Shown here one piece after another: positions 36,527 to 48,486 of a DNA stretch of 64,000 nt. The position numbers and the translations under genes were made by a program. How positions within the stretch are numbered: position 1 is the stretch's first letter; every line of letters begins with the position of its first letter. The notes under the pieces were generated by a model, which did not search any database, was not told the DNA's origin, and was given only the letters and a program-made list of their open reading frames with translations. Location: contig NC_133294.1 of assembly GCF_005239225.2 (NCBI RefSeq), positions 20,473,631 to 20,537,630 of the forward strand, given 5' to 3'. Source of the stretch: Populus alba. Its lineage: Eukaryota; Streptophyta; Magnoliopsida; Malpighiales; Salicaceae.

Positions 36527-39017
36527 ATGGAGCGTTATGAGATTATCAAGGATATTGGGTCTGGAAATTTTGGGGTGGCTAAGCTGGTCAGAGATAAATG
36601 GACTAAAGAACTCTTTGCTGTTAAGTTTATCGAGAGAGGCCAAAAGGTCTGCTTCCTCTGTTTTGCTATCTGTTTGGCTATTTCAATTTCAAAATTTTCC
36701 ATATTTATCATTATATTTTGTTGATAATCTCTTGAAATTCAATAATTTCTGTTTCTATCACGTGTGCCCGTCATCTTTAATCACCAGGGTGCTTGCTTTG
36801 TGTTGCAGATTGATGAGCATGTGCAAAGGGAAATTATGAATCATAGGTCATTGAAGCATCCCAACATAGTTAAATTTAAAGAGGTTTGTTATTGAACTTT
36901 CTCTGTCCTGTAATTTCGATTGCCAATTGTTGTCTTATCATTGTTGTATGCTGCGCAGTAAGTTAGCAAGGACTCTAATTTGCTCCATAAGGTTAAATTT
37001 CTCTCTCTCTTTATTCTGTTGGAGAAACCGAAAAAAGTATTGACATACATATTTCTCCACGGTATAGTGGAGTATCCATAGCTTGATAGCCAGTTTACGA
37101 AGAACTAATTGGAATATATTCTTTCTTTTTAGCGTGACTTCCTAGAATAAATTAATTCGTTTGATAGGGGAGAATCTTTAGTTTGAGGGATTCCTTGAAG
37201 CTTTTAATTTGAGATGTTATCCTTTCAGGTACTGTTAACTCCCACCCATTTAGCTATTGTGATGGAATACGCTGCAGGAGGAGAACTTTTTGAGAGGATA
37301 TGTAATGCTGGTAGATTTAGTGAGGACGAGGTAAAGTAGAGCAAACAAAAATTTCATGGAAAATACTGTTATTATTATCTGCTAGAAGTTGAATGAAAAG
37401 AAAAATGAGAAGCATATAGAGGTAATGAATGTTGCTTATTGCTTATCAACATACACTTCCATTAATGTTGTGCTTCCGAGTTTTTTGCATCAGGCAAGGT
37501 TTTTCTTCCAACAACTGATATCGGGAGTAAGTTACTGTCACTCAATGGTAAGAACTTAAACCTTTCTTTTGTCAATTTTTCCCAACCTTTCTAAAATGCG
37601 CTGCAATAGTTTCAAGAATAGTATTTGATTTTGATACAAGGAGATTTCTATGCTGCAGCAAATTTGTCACAGAGATCTTAAGCTTGAAAATACACTCCTA
37701 GATGGCAGCACAGCTCCGCGTGTCAAGATCTGCGACTTCGGGTATTCAAAGGTAAGCATTTTTACTAATGCTAAAGGATGACCATTAGGCATGGAGTTTC
37801 ACCATCCTTTGGTTACTAATTATCCTGGCTTATTGTGCCGTCAGCTGTGTTGCATTCTCAGCCAAAATCTACCGTAGGCACCCCAGCTTACATTGCCCCG
37901 GAAGTTCTATTAAAAAAGGAATATGATGGGAAGGTAACAATCTTTTTAACCTTCTCTTCCCTTTTGATTTACTTGCTTCTCATTTTAGTTGTTTGAAAGC
38001 CATTAGTACTATGCCTAATCTTCAAGAGTTACAGATCGCAGATGTATGGTCCTGCGGGGTTACCCTATATGTAATGCTAGTTGGGGCATACCCATTTGAA
38101 GATCCTGATGATCCAAAAAACTTCAGAAAGACAATCGGGGTGAGAGTCTATACAAATTAATAAGCACTAGATAGAACCAAGTCTTAGTGCAATTAGTGAA
38201 GGTCTGCATATTTATTAAGGAGTTCTAGTTGAAATATTGCTGATCCCATCTAATGACTGCTTGTTCATTGCAGAGGATCCTCAGTGTCCACTATTCAATT
38301 CCGGATTATATTCGTGTTTCTGTAGAGTGCAATCATCTTTTATCGCGAATATTTGTGGCTAACCCTGAAAAGGTAAATGAACTTTAGCTTGCACTAAGAT
38401 ATATTAACTGCTTCTCCTTTCATGATCGTAGTGAAAATAAAAGGGGAGAAGATTTCAATTATGTTATGATGCTTTCGTACTGGATGATAGAATAACTTAT
38501 TTTTGGTAGGAAGCGTCAAGGATCAATTAAAATAAACCTTTGTTATTTGATAACTGATTGAAAGTTTTCAGCTTTTAATTTAGGAGACATGATGACATGG
38601 AAGCAACTTTAAGCTGAATGATGGTGGGAGCAATCAGCAAAGCTCCTTTTCCATTAATTCCTTAAAGCATCGCCACCGTTTTCTTTGTCCTGTTGAACTC
38701 CTTTTATTATTCTCATCAGCTAATGCTTGGTCACCGTGTAGAGAATTACCATTCCAGAAATAAAAAATCATCCATGGTTCTTAAAGAACTTGCCTATAGA
38801 GCTGATGGAAGGAGAAAGCTGGCAGAGCAATGACGTCAACAACCTGTCCCAAAGCATTGAAGAAGTACTGTCTACAATACAGGAGGCAAGCAAACCTGTC
38901 TTCCAGTCAAAGGCTGTAGAGCATTTGCTTGGAGGCAGCATGGATCTTGATTGCTTGGATGCTGACGCAGACCTTGAAGATATCGAGACAAGTGGTGATT
39001 TCGTGTGCCCATTATGA
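36527..39017 (+). CDS. SNRK2.8: SnRK2 protein kinase, SnRK2.8-like, with an abnormal exon 6 acceptor
   Basis: Nine exons: 36527..36646, 36809..36883, 37229..37330, 37494..37547, 37659..37751, 37862..37933 (see below), 38035..38139, 38274..38372 and 38742..39017. Kinase marks in order: [11 protein letters not shown] glycine loop, FAVKFIE with the catalytic Lys, [46 protein letters not shown]. The tail has the SnRK2 box ([15 protein letters not shown]) and an acidic stretch ending [33 protein letters not shown] and the tail are closest to SnRK2.8 (SRK2C, At1g78290 from memory), an osmotic-stress kinase. Oddity: the expected exon 6 start TCAGCTGTGTTG at 37841 is preceded by GCCG, not an AG. The next AG in frame (37860-37861) loses seven residues (SAVLHSQ) just after the DFG segment, giving 331 aa instead of 338; the AG at 37844 would shift the frame. 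Confidence 0.9.
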
Positions 39018-40560
39018 TTAAAACCATGTAAATAGATTGTCTACTTTCCTGAGGTATTGTCTCAATGATTGTGAGCACCAGATCTCCACTAAGGAACTCT
39101 TTACACAGTATAATCCATGTTTGGCCATGTGGCATATGGATGCCCCATCTGTAGATCCCTTGTGTTTCTCTGTTCAATCGATCACATGCAGCAACATTTT
39201 GTAAGGTCTTGACGTGCATGGCATGGTTAATTCAGATACCTCTAGAACCCGATCGCTGGTTCTTCTCTTTATTAAATGGCGTTGTCACCCCTCCAATATT
39301 AAGAAAAAGAAAACAAATATAATAAAGATAGCTAGCATAGCTAAAAGCTGGTTGTCAGGGTGATATAAAGGATTTAGTTTTATTATTTTCCTATTTAATT
39401 TATAGTTTTTAGCTTTAATTTTGGAATTTTCTTTTTAAAGGATAGGTGTCAGACTGATACAAAGGATGGTAATTGTTTTATGGAGAGTCATATAATTAAG
39501 GAATAAATCATTTAGTAATGAAGCAATATGGTTAAAGTTCCTGTTTTAGATCCTTTTTTTTTAATATGTTTTTTGTTCTTTAAATACTAATCAAATTAAA
39601 TTCGGTCGCGTCTATTATATAAAAGCTAATGCAGTTCTAACTCTTTTATCAAGTGTTTTGCCAAAATAAGTGTATGCTCTTTGATTTTTTAATAGAACTG
39701 GTGAAATACACAGGAGGCCCAGAGTCGCAAGCTGAAATATTTTTTGTATAACGTATTGCTTACGTGTTCTTCATGTTCGGGATTCAAAAGTAGCCATATT
39801 TATTTCTGGCAAAAAAAAAAAAATTGATGATTCTTCTACACTATATATATGGTCAAAGTGCATGTAATCCTTTTATGACCTTGATTCGTGAACAAAATAA
39901 GGTTTGAAATTGAATATTTTTCTAATAAACACACACAAATTTGGAAAATTATACCACGCTAATTGCTTGATGATCCCTTGCATTCCCGTGCTTGTTTTCA
40001 ACCTGTCATCGAGCCATTTTATTGAGGAGGTTCTGAGGAACTTGGACCCCGCAAAACCAAGGTGAATTCTGCCCAGAAACTTTATACTAAACTCTCGCTG
40101 TAGTAGCACCCAGAGCTCATCGCAGGTAATCTAGACATCAGAAGCACTCCCGAAACCGTTGTTGGGTTTATGAATGGTACTGGTTAATTAGATTGAAAAT
40201 TAGGGTATTTCTCATCGCTGTACGTAGTAGCTCCCAGAGCTCATCGCTGTAGTATCTCCCTTGGTATTTCTTAGCTTTGGGTTCCCAGTCTAACTTGACC
40301 AGATCCGGTAATGTGTGGCAAGGCCTGTTTTCACAGATATGGGATCTTATTAATCCAGTGGCTTGTTTCAACTCTTTAGGGCACTTTGACTCTATTGGAT
40401 CTTATTGACATGAAAACAACCACGGTCAATCCAGATGTTAAAACATTTGGTCGTCGTTGCCATTTGCTTATTTTAAAGCCGATGTTAAGCCCAAGGATCA
40501 ATCCAGATGTGTTTCAGCATCTTTTTTTTTTTTTTTTGAGTGAATGACACGTTTATAGCA
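39018..40560. other. Spacer after SnRK2.8 with a possible gene remnant
   Basis: The first 250 bases are likely the kinase 3' UTR. Minus-strand frames at 39873..40109 and 40168..40371 look protein-like in composition and share a short duplicated stretch (AGCGATGAGCTCTGGG then GCTACTAC, in reverse at 40097..40122 and 40226..40250). I cannot name a family, and they are not joined by clear splice sites. Confidence 0.35.
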
Positions 40561-42250
40561 TGGGGTCTGGCTTGGCATTAGTTGATTTTTCTTTTTATTT
40601 ATTTTTTAATTATATGCTGGCCGTACAAAAAATTATACTAGCCATTTAAAATTTTTTTTTCTTTTAATTCAATCATTTTTCTCTCAATTGTAATCATTTT
40701 ATTTATATTGATTGTTTATAATTAGATTTTATTTTTGATTTCATTCATGGTTGTTTGATTTTGTTAATTTTTTAATCAAATTTTATTTTTATTTTTTTAA
40801 TTGTTATTTTTTTATTTTCTTGATTTATTTGTCTTTCTTCAATTTTATCATTGAGCATTTATTTTCATTTAATTTTTATGTCAAGTCTAGTGCCAATTCT
40901 TTTAATTGTTATTTTTTTAATTGATTTGTTTTTTTTTCAATTCAATCCCTAAACATTTAATTTCATTTAAATTTTCCTTTACCATTTAATTTTAGCTAGT
41001 TTTTATGTTGAATTTAGTCTTTAATTCCTTTAACTACTATTTTTTTTTGTTGTTTTGCATTGCTTTTTTATTGACTTTTTTTTTTTTAATTTTGCCCTCG
41101 ATACTTGTTTGGTTAATAATCTTACTTGTTTTTTTTTTTTTTTCTAGATTTGTCTTTAATGGAGTGGTCTCATGACTAGGGTTATAAATCTGAAAGATTA
41201 GCCTGGGTCGATTTTGATCTTTTTAAAAGTATTTTTTTTTTTTTTACTAGTATTTTTTTCACTTTTCTATTTACAGGGTCATCCTAATTTCATGTTCTAT
41301 GTCATGTGTCTGATTTGTTCACCCGAATTGGTAGCCAGGTTTACTGGAGGATTTTTTAAATATGTTTTCATTATATTAGCAAGTGTCAATTTCTTATATT
41401 TTTCTATGTTTTTGGTCTTTCATATTAGTTTTTTATGGTGTGAATTTATTAAGACATTTTTGTTTGTATTTATTGTTTAATTCATAATTTTTTGAATTTA
41501 TCTTTTGTGTATTTAAATAAAAAAAGTTTAGTAAACATAATTGGGTAATATATCTTATCTTTACGGTTTTTTTCTTTCTTATTGTTAACGATTTTGTTTT
41601 ATTTACATAAATAATTATCAATTTATTTAATTCGATGTTTGCATAGGTTTTTCAAATGAAACTTTTATTTTTCAGTGTTGTAAAAAAAATACTTTGGAGC
41701 AATCCTGCATGCCAATTATTTTTTTTTAAAAAAATTATAACTTGCATGCCAGATTGGTGATTTTTTTTTTAGTTTTTTCTTTATGTTTTTTTTAAATATA
41801 TTATTTTTTATCCCTTACACTTGACCTATTTATACAATTTTTCTTTTTCTTTTTTTTAAATTTATTTTTAACATTTTTTTATTTACACTTTTTTGTTAGA
41901 AATTTATTTTACACAGATTAAGGAAATGATATTTCAGTATAGCAATTGCAATATTGTTTTATTTTTCAATTACATTAAAAATTAGCTTGAAATTTCACAT
42001 ATTTTTACTAATATATATGATCTTTATTATATTATATTACATATAAGTGTTAATTTTCTAATTCATAGTTATATTTTTTATTTAATGTAATTTTTTTTAA
42101 CAACAACTACATATTAATTATGCTTTGAAAAAAAAAAAATCCAACCTACAGCTAGATAAATTAAATAAACGTGTTAATACTTTGTTTTTTATATTTATTG
42201 ACACAAATAATTCTCATAAGCCTTTTAATTTATAATTATTTAAAAAAAAA
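40560..42250. repeat. T-rich dispersed repeat (reverse orientation)
   Basis: About 1.7 kb of T-rich DNA with repeated TTTAATTTCATTTAATTTT and TTCAATTTTATCATTGAGCATTT-type blocks (near 40843, 40940 and 40980), and GGGTTATAAATCTGAAAGATTAGCCTGGGT near 41179, resembling the reversed elements at 32.6 and 48.8 kb. The short frames inside (41214..41480) are compositional. Confidence 0.5.
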
Positions 42251-42410
42251 TTTACAAATTTGCATATTTATTTTGTTTTTTTAAAAATTATCCAACCCAG
42301 CGTGTATCACATGCTGTATTTTACTCTGAAATGTCAGGCTCGAGTCTTGTACATATTCAATCAAACGAACAATAAGGGAGCCCCTGAGCTGACAGGCGTC
42401 ACAGGCCAGG

Positions 42411-42537
42411 ACAAACCTCCTGGTCCTACAGGGCAAGTTGCATGGAGCACGGAGGAGCCTAAAGGGGCTTATATCAATACAAACCTCATGGTCCCAGAGG
42501 GCACGTTGCATGGACCACGGAGGAGCGAAAGGGGCTT
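42411..42537. repeat. Two-copy GC-richer tandem repeat in AT-rich DNA
   Basis: Copy 1 (42411..42470) and copy 2 (42479..42537) share ACAAACCTC-TGGTCC, AGGGCA-GTTGCATGGA, CACGGAGGAGC and AAAGGGGCTT, about 85-90% alike by eye, period 68 bases. The block stands out by composition from the surrounding DNA. A plus-strand frame crosses it, but no family is recognised. Confidence 0.8.
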
Positions 42538-43056
42538 TTTTACACACACATATATTCTCGATAAAAGGGGGTTTGGATTTTTTTGAATTCATAAACACTT
42601 GTATTACAATATAATCCACAATATTTGGTATTTGCTTTTGCCTTTTTGTCCCTTTGATTAATAATATTTTCCCTTCTAATTTAGTTTTAGTTTTATGTTC
42701 TGCTCTATGTTTATTAAAATTTAAAGTTAATAATTTATTTTAAGTTGAAAATATATCGCAGCGTTATCACTTCCAAGGTGTCAAATTTTAATCCTAGCCG
42801 TAGTTAATCCAAACACAAAACCACCATTCATATTTAATTAATTATTCGAAGAGTATGAATTTTAGATGGAAAGATCTAATCTAGTTTTAGATATTCATTC
42901 ATGTACTTACTATCTAAATACACAAAAGTATCAATTCCAACGCCTATTTTCACTGGACGCCAGTTTATCAAGCATCACATATTTAACCACCATATATATA
43001 TTTTTTAAAAATTGAAATCAATTTATTTTTAATTTCTTATTTGGGAAGCGACAAGT

Positions 43057-43281
43057 GTGAAATTGCGGGCATCGGGACCAGTAGTGGTGGCGCCTCCTTT
43101 ACGCAAACCAATCAACCTCAAAGAATTAGGGGAATCCCTGGACATGTCGTGGGTGTCAACAACCGGAACGACGAGGATTGATTTTTTAAGATCAGTATTG
43201 AAAGAAAAAAAGAATTATAAAATACAAAAACAACCAATCGATTTCGCAATAAAGATGATCAAGCGGATGGCCGAGAAGTAA
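43057..43281 (+). other. Unrecognised 74-codon reading frame
   Basis: Runs MKLRASGPVVVAPPLRKP to MIKRMAEK. Lys/Arg-rich end, no signal, no domain I can name, no splice context. The composition is more protein-like than that of neighbouring frames. Could be a small unknown gene or a decayed exon. Confidence 0.25.
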
Positions 43282-43558
43282 TAGAAAGACGAGCATGTAC
43301 TATCCAACAATAAATTCTTAGATAAATCATAGAGCAGTAAGATATCAGAGTCATTTGTGTTGAGGGGGGTGAAAGTAGAAAAAGGAGGGAGACAACCTCA
43401 ATGAGAGGCGATGATGTAATGAATTATACTGTTCTGAGCTCCATCTTTTTAGTATTTGAGGTGAGAAGCTGATGCTCTTGTTCTTATCTACTTGAGTTTC
43501 GTAAATAGATGATGTTTTGCTATTGCCATTAAATCTATCACGTTCACTTCAAATTGTC

Positions 43559-43880
43559 CGCAAAGAAACTGATTTCATCCAAAACACAGTGATCACATGA
43601 TTCCGCCGAGTCTTACGATCCTCGAGGATGAATGAGACAAGCAGTGTGGTCGCCACCGATTGCCATGAACTTGGACAAAACACTACATCAGCTTAGACCA
43701 GCCGACCCAGCTTGCTTGCATCATTGAACTTGAAAGACTAGTAAAGTACATGAAGCTGCTACCAAAGAAAGGAAATTAGGAAGTTAGCCCACTAGCTAGA
43801 TCAAGCTATTGAAAGAATTCCAGTTGAGCCTCTTGTTATTCGTCAAAGGATATAAATTGTATCCCACTACAACATATTTC
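43559..43880. repeat. Direct duplication, copy 1 (left of the purine permease)
   Basis: Shares with 46282..46630, in the same orientation, TGATTTCATCCAAAACACAG, GAGGATGAATGAGACAAGCA versus GGGGATGAATAAGATGAGCA, CACATCAGCTT.GACCAGC, CTTGCGTTGGACTTGAAA-type and AAGAATTCCAGTT..GTCTCTT then TATAAATTGTATC. The permease lies between the two copies. Confidence 0.75.
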
Positions 43881-44286
43881 GAATCTACTCAGGTAAATAC
43901 GGCTATTATCATATCCTGTCCTGCTCTGCAACAATCAGTCCCAACAGAATCACCAACCTGTCCTAAAAATAAAAAAAATAAAAAGCTTGTTCCGAGGAGA
44001 AGATAATGTAATAAACCAAATCAAATGTTCCTCTAAAAACTATGTGCATTGGATGATTCATCTACTTGAAGGGGAAAGAAGTAATTCCTTCTACATCAAG
44101 AAACATGCTGATGCTCTGAGGACGAGTCCTTCACGAAATCAAGTCAGCAATCTTTATTTTAGATATGCGAGATCATACTCTTCACAACAGGAGATACAGC
44201 TGAATAAAGAGAAGCGCATAGCTTCACAAGGATGCAGTTGATTCAAAATTATGCATACAAAAACAAATGTAGTGTTTCCTGATTAA

Positions 44287-45898
44287 CTAACGGGTCGATT
44301 CTTCTTTGTTGGCTTCTGGCTTCTGGTATTCTCCATACAAGTAAGAAGCAAAACCCCATAGACACATGGCCAGGGCCATGCCCTTTTCTGCATTAAAGAC
44401 CTCTTTCAAGATTATCACAGCAAATGCCTGTTGGACTGGAACCAGAAGAGATGACACAAGCCCCCCTAGAAGTGATGAGGAGTTAAATATCACCCCCAGA
44501 CTTCCTATTACTAATAACTGCAATACTATGGCTGCTATTAATAGTATGGTGTAGTACTTTGTTTCACCAAGACCAAACTCTGCTGCCTCTTTGGATTAGC
44601 CTGAGCAAAACACAAGCTCATTAGAATTATTTTGAACGATGCAACATTAATGATTCAAATAAACCTCAAAAGTTCACATAGATGATGAAGTTTCCTATGC
44701 GATTTGCTAAGAGATAGCAATTTGGGTGAGCAATCAATAGGTATAACCCATCCTGAAACCAGTGCAAAGACACGCACACACACATGTTTATGTATGTATG
44801 TATGTAATATTTAAGCAGAAATTCCCCAAGGCAGATTATTTAGACTAATATATTTGGCTTGATGAAAGTAAAGTGATAGGGAAACCAATATTTGATCGTG
44901 GTAGATTTTAAATCTATGAAACCTTGAAGATTTCAAGCTTCACTGAAGAACTGGTTTGTAAGAGAAGCTTGTGCCAGCTTTTCAGTCGGAAATCTTTGTT
45001 TCAGAGTTTGTTACATGGAAATTAGGAAGCACTTCAATTTTCTTTCAGAGTTAATAAGTTCTGGAGAATGAGAAAATTATCAAGACTATTTATCACTTAC
45101 CTTAAAGTCCTTGTTGATAATCATGGGGATAGAGCAAAATAGAGTAGCAAACATTGATATAAGGAACTGAACTTGCAGGACAAGGTCAAAGGTGATGGCC
45201 TTGCCAGCCTTCAAGTAAGTAAACTCCAAAGCAGGCATTAGAAACCCGTGAAGAGCTGCACCACCAATAGTCATGAAGAAACCCAGAATATATTTTCCTT
45301 TAGACTCGCCACGGGGTCTATCTCCATTCATATGAAAACCAAGAATAACAGACCCGAAAGTCATCAAAACCACCGCATTTATCGAGTAATGCGTGAACTT
45401 ATGCTTGACAACTATATATGCAAAAATTGCAGTGAAGGCCAATTGACTAGAACCAAGAATGGAAGAAACAGAAACAGGGAGATATGACATGCCAAAGGAG
45501 TAAAGATAGCTATCAAGGCCAAGAAGGAGTCCCAAGATTACACTAGCAGAAAAAAGCCATGGTGTGACCAATAATCTACCGGCCTGTGCTCTAGCTCTAG
45601 CTCTCATGTAAGATATGGCTATTGGGATGATCAAGATAGGGAAACCAGCTGTAAGTAGCCAGGCACCGAGCCAATTACTCTTTCCTCCATGCAAATAGTA
45701 AATCCTCACAAGCAATGGACCTGCGACTTGACCAACTGCCATTAACATGCAGTTTAAAAATACCAGAAATGCCTTCGTCCGCTTCTTGTTCTGATGCTGG
45801 TCTGGTTCATTCTTGTTTCCTAGCTCTGTGTCCATGAATCCTTCTTGATTCAGTAGGCTTGCCTGCGTTAGCGATGAAGGGGAAGTGGATATGCGCAA
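44287..45898 (-). pseudogene. Purine permease (PUP family) with a one-base frameshift
   Basis: Exon 1 (45101..45898) and exon 2 (44287..44600), minus strand. Exon 1 encodes multiple membrane segments with PUP marks: FLVFLNCMLMAVGQVAGPLL, GAWLLTAGFPILIIPIA, LYSFGMSYLPVSVSSIL, GSSQLAFTAIFAYIVV and MIINKDFK before a GTAAGT donor. Exon 2 encodes EAAEFGLGETKYYT, further membrane helices and a FNAEKGMALAMCLWGFASYLYGEY end. PUPs move adenine, cytokinins and related bases by proton symport. Exon 2 is 314 bases where phase demands a multiple of three, and its start GCTAATCCAAAGAGGCAGCAGAG lacks one A relative to the family ANPKEAAEF reading, so translation would stop soon after the junction. Start may be 45898 or the internal Met at 45835 (MDTELGNKNE). 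Either a recent pseudogene or a homopolymer sequencing error. Confidence 0.8.
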
Positions 45899-46153
45899 TT
45901 TAGTGCGTTAGGCTATTTAATCTTGTTTATTATGTTAGGTAGTGCTAGATACTTGTCAAGATATATTCATCTAGTAGTACTCCCTAATGTTGGCGAACAA
46001 CAAAGATCACTAGCTAGCAGTAGCAATACTAAAAAATCACAAAAGCAGAGTGACTGTGAAGCCACTGAACTAAAAAAAAAAGTAATATAAGAAAATCCCA
46101 CCCCAGATTATCATCAATGTAAGGAGTTCCTGCTTCTTTTTTAGTATTTGTGA

Positions 46154-46384
46154 TTAGATTGGTTTTCTGCTTTGTTTCTCAAGTTGATATTTGGCCTTTT
46201 GCATGAGGATGGGGTAGACATCATACTTGTTATTGTCATCAAACTTTTGCCTTTCACCTTCGCTTGTCTGGTAAAGGAATTTGATTTCATCCAAAACACA
46301 GCCTAATAATTTTGTAGAGTCTGGGGATGAATAAGATGAGCACGTCGCAAGCTCAATGGCCACATCAGCTTTGACCAGCAGCAC
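46154..46384 (-). other. Unrecognised 76-codon frame beside the purine permease
   Basis: Contains KADVAIELATCSS, GCVLDEIKFLYQ and a Lys-rich end before the stop. No domain recognised. Part of it (around GCVLDEI) is also present, decayed, in the duplicated segment at 43.5 kb, so this may be the remnant of a gene exon that was duplicated with the surrounding DNA. Confidence 0.3.
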
Positions 46385-46630
46385 CAGCTTTTACTTGCGT
46401 TGGACTTGAAACATTAGTGCCCTAAATCAAGCAACCACAAAAAAAAAAAAAAAAAAAAAAAAAGCATGACAAGAACGAAGGAGCCTAAGTATGGGCCTAT
46501 GACCTGTAAACAACCGATTGGTACTGGCCATTTTCATGTGGAAAAAGCTCACCGGCTTACTTAAGCTGTCGAAAGAATTCCAGTTCGGTCTCTTCTCAAC
46601 GAATATAAATTGTATCGCAGTATAACATTA
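46282..46630. repeat. Direct duplication, copy 2 (right of the purine permease)
   Basis: Partner of 43559..43880. This copy carries an extra poly-A tract (from about 46439 to 46463) and a short extra segment before the shared AAGAATTCCAGTT block, so it is longer. Confidence 0.75.
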
Positions 46631-48150
46631 CTAAAATCTCTTAGTTAGAAACTTGGCTATAATTGTTTCTTTAGAAATGTCATAACAATTTAATTTTAGT
46701 ATGTCGAACAATATGACAGAAGAAAGCCAACAAGTTTTTAATAAATTTAAAGGAGTTAATTTGCTTTTTAATTAGGTAATGTCTAGAACTATTGCTCATT
46801 TCTAAAAAACTTGTCTCAAGTGAAAAAAAATAATATATCTTCACTTAAATAACATTTTTGGGAGTATTTAACAATTAAATTAAAAGAAGAAGAAAAGATG
46901 TTTTGAGTAGCTCACTCACTTGTTGTGTAGAGTTGGAGTAAAGTCAAGTGATGAATAGTCGAGCTATTGTATCTCCGAGGGGACAAGTGAATGAGAATGT
47001 GATGCAGGAAGTTCTGGTAAATTGTACATGGATTTATCAACTAAAATATTAAACTTGGCGGATTTTTCATAGTAGCTCATCTATATTGAAATGTGTCTTG
47101 TGTTATTTTCTTACTTTTTACTTTTTAATTTTTTAAAACTTTATTCAGAGATAAGATAATCTTTACATTCAGCCAATTTATTATTCTTAATTTATTTGGA
47201 GTAACACTATTTTTTTTTTTTAATAACAATGCAATTTTTGTATTGTCTTTAGAGAATAAACAATCAGAACCTTTGGTCCATAAATCATATAATAATTTTA
47301 ATTTTTATCATGAGTGATTAAACTACACATGTATCCTTATTATGCAAATTTATTAGTCTTAACTTTAGGGGTTTGATTATCATTTTCTAATAATTTTTTT
47401 TTGTTAGAGTTATGATAATGGATAGATTATGCATGAAAAAAGGTGATATTACCTTAGTCATTTGAAAGAGTCTACTAAATTTCAAATGGTTTGGGTGATG
47501 ATTACATATTCCATTAGATGTGGACAAAAAAAAGATAAGGTATGCAGTCTAATTATTTATTATGATAGTTATAACAAAGTTATGTTGTAGATAAATAATG
47601 TCTTGTTTTATTTTTTATTAGAAGAAAAATTATGATAATGCATGGTGTAATGTAGTTTATATGGATGCATGTCATATATTGTTAATAAAACATTGAAAAT
47701 ATAATAAAAATATTGTGCATGATATGCGACACAAAACATATATCCTTAGTTTTAAAGGAAGTGTGTAATGTTGACACCTAGAAGAATAAAAGTAATTATT
47801 AAGGTTGAACCAAATAATAACAAGAGTTAAATATATTTGAATGGGGAGCATATTAATATTTTCTACCTTTTATTGTACAATATAATGACTTAAATATCCT
47901 TAAAAATAAAAATTAAATAACTTTTATGTAGGGGTATTCTTTAATTTTTAATTTCAAAAGCACAGTAGAAAGTCTAAATTACCTTTCAAAACATAAATTT
48001 TATAGTTGTTGTCTAGTGGCTTTTAAGTATTTTCCTCTTAGTTTTTTCTTTATTGTCAAGTTAGGTATGGTTCAATTTGGTATTTTAATAAATACAAATA
48101 TAAAGAATAAAAAGTCATTGATGCGTGTGACGTATATGCTTGCAAGTGAA

Positions 48151-48225
48151 AGGAGCCTGCATCTTTATGGCGGAGTGTGCAGGCTCCTCCAGTGGCCAAA
48201 CACTACCTTCCACGATAGTGTTTGG
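48151..48225. repeat. Two adjacent perfect inverted repeats
   Basis: First hairpin: AGGAGCCTGCA at 48151..48161 pairs perfectly with TGCAGGCTCCT at 48178..48188, loop 16. Second: CCAAACACTA at 48196..48205 pairs perfectly with TAGTGTTTGG at 48216..48225, loop 10. They lie seven bases apart and are GC-richer than the flanks. Confidence 0.85.
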
Positions 48226-48289
48226 AGCGACATAACATGATCTTAACGATGGATAGACACATGGCAATCACAAACAACTCATGTAGCTC

Positions 48290-48424
48290 CGATGACTCTT
48301 ATTATTTTGATTGTTATTTTTTTATTATTATGTTTTCATGATTTATTTATATTTTTTAATTTTGTCCCTCAACATTTTATTTGATTTAATTTTCATATTC
48401 AATTTTGATCCTTGTTCTTTTGAT

Positions 48425-48486
<62 letters not shown>

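Noticed and set aside
42260..42619. 108-112-codon frames on both strands over the 68-base tandem repeat
   Set aside because: Open only because of the repeat; no recognised domain and no other exons.
48427..48480. Possible array of regular repeats
   Set aside because: It is a pure TA microsatellite, with no spacer-repeat structure; CRISPR arrays are not expected in plant nuclear DNA and none was seen.
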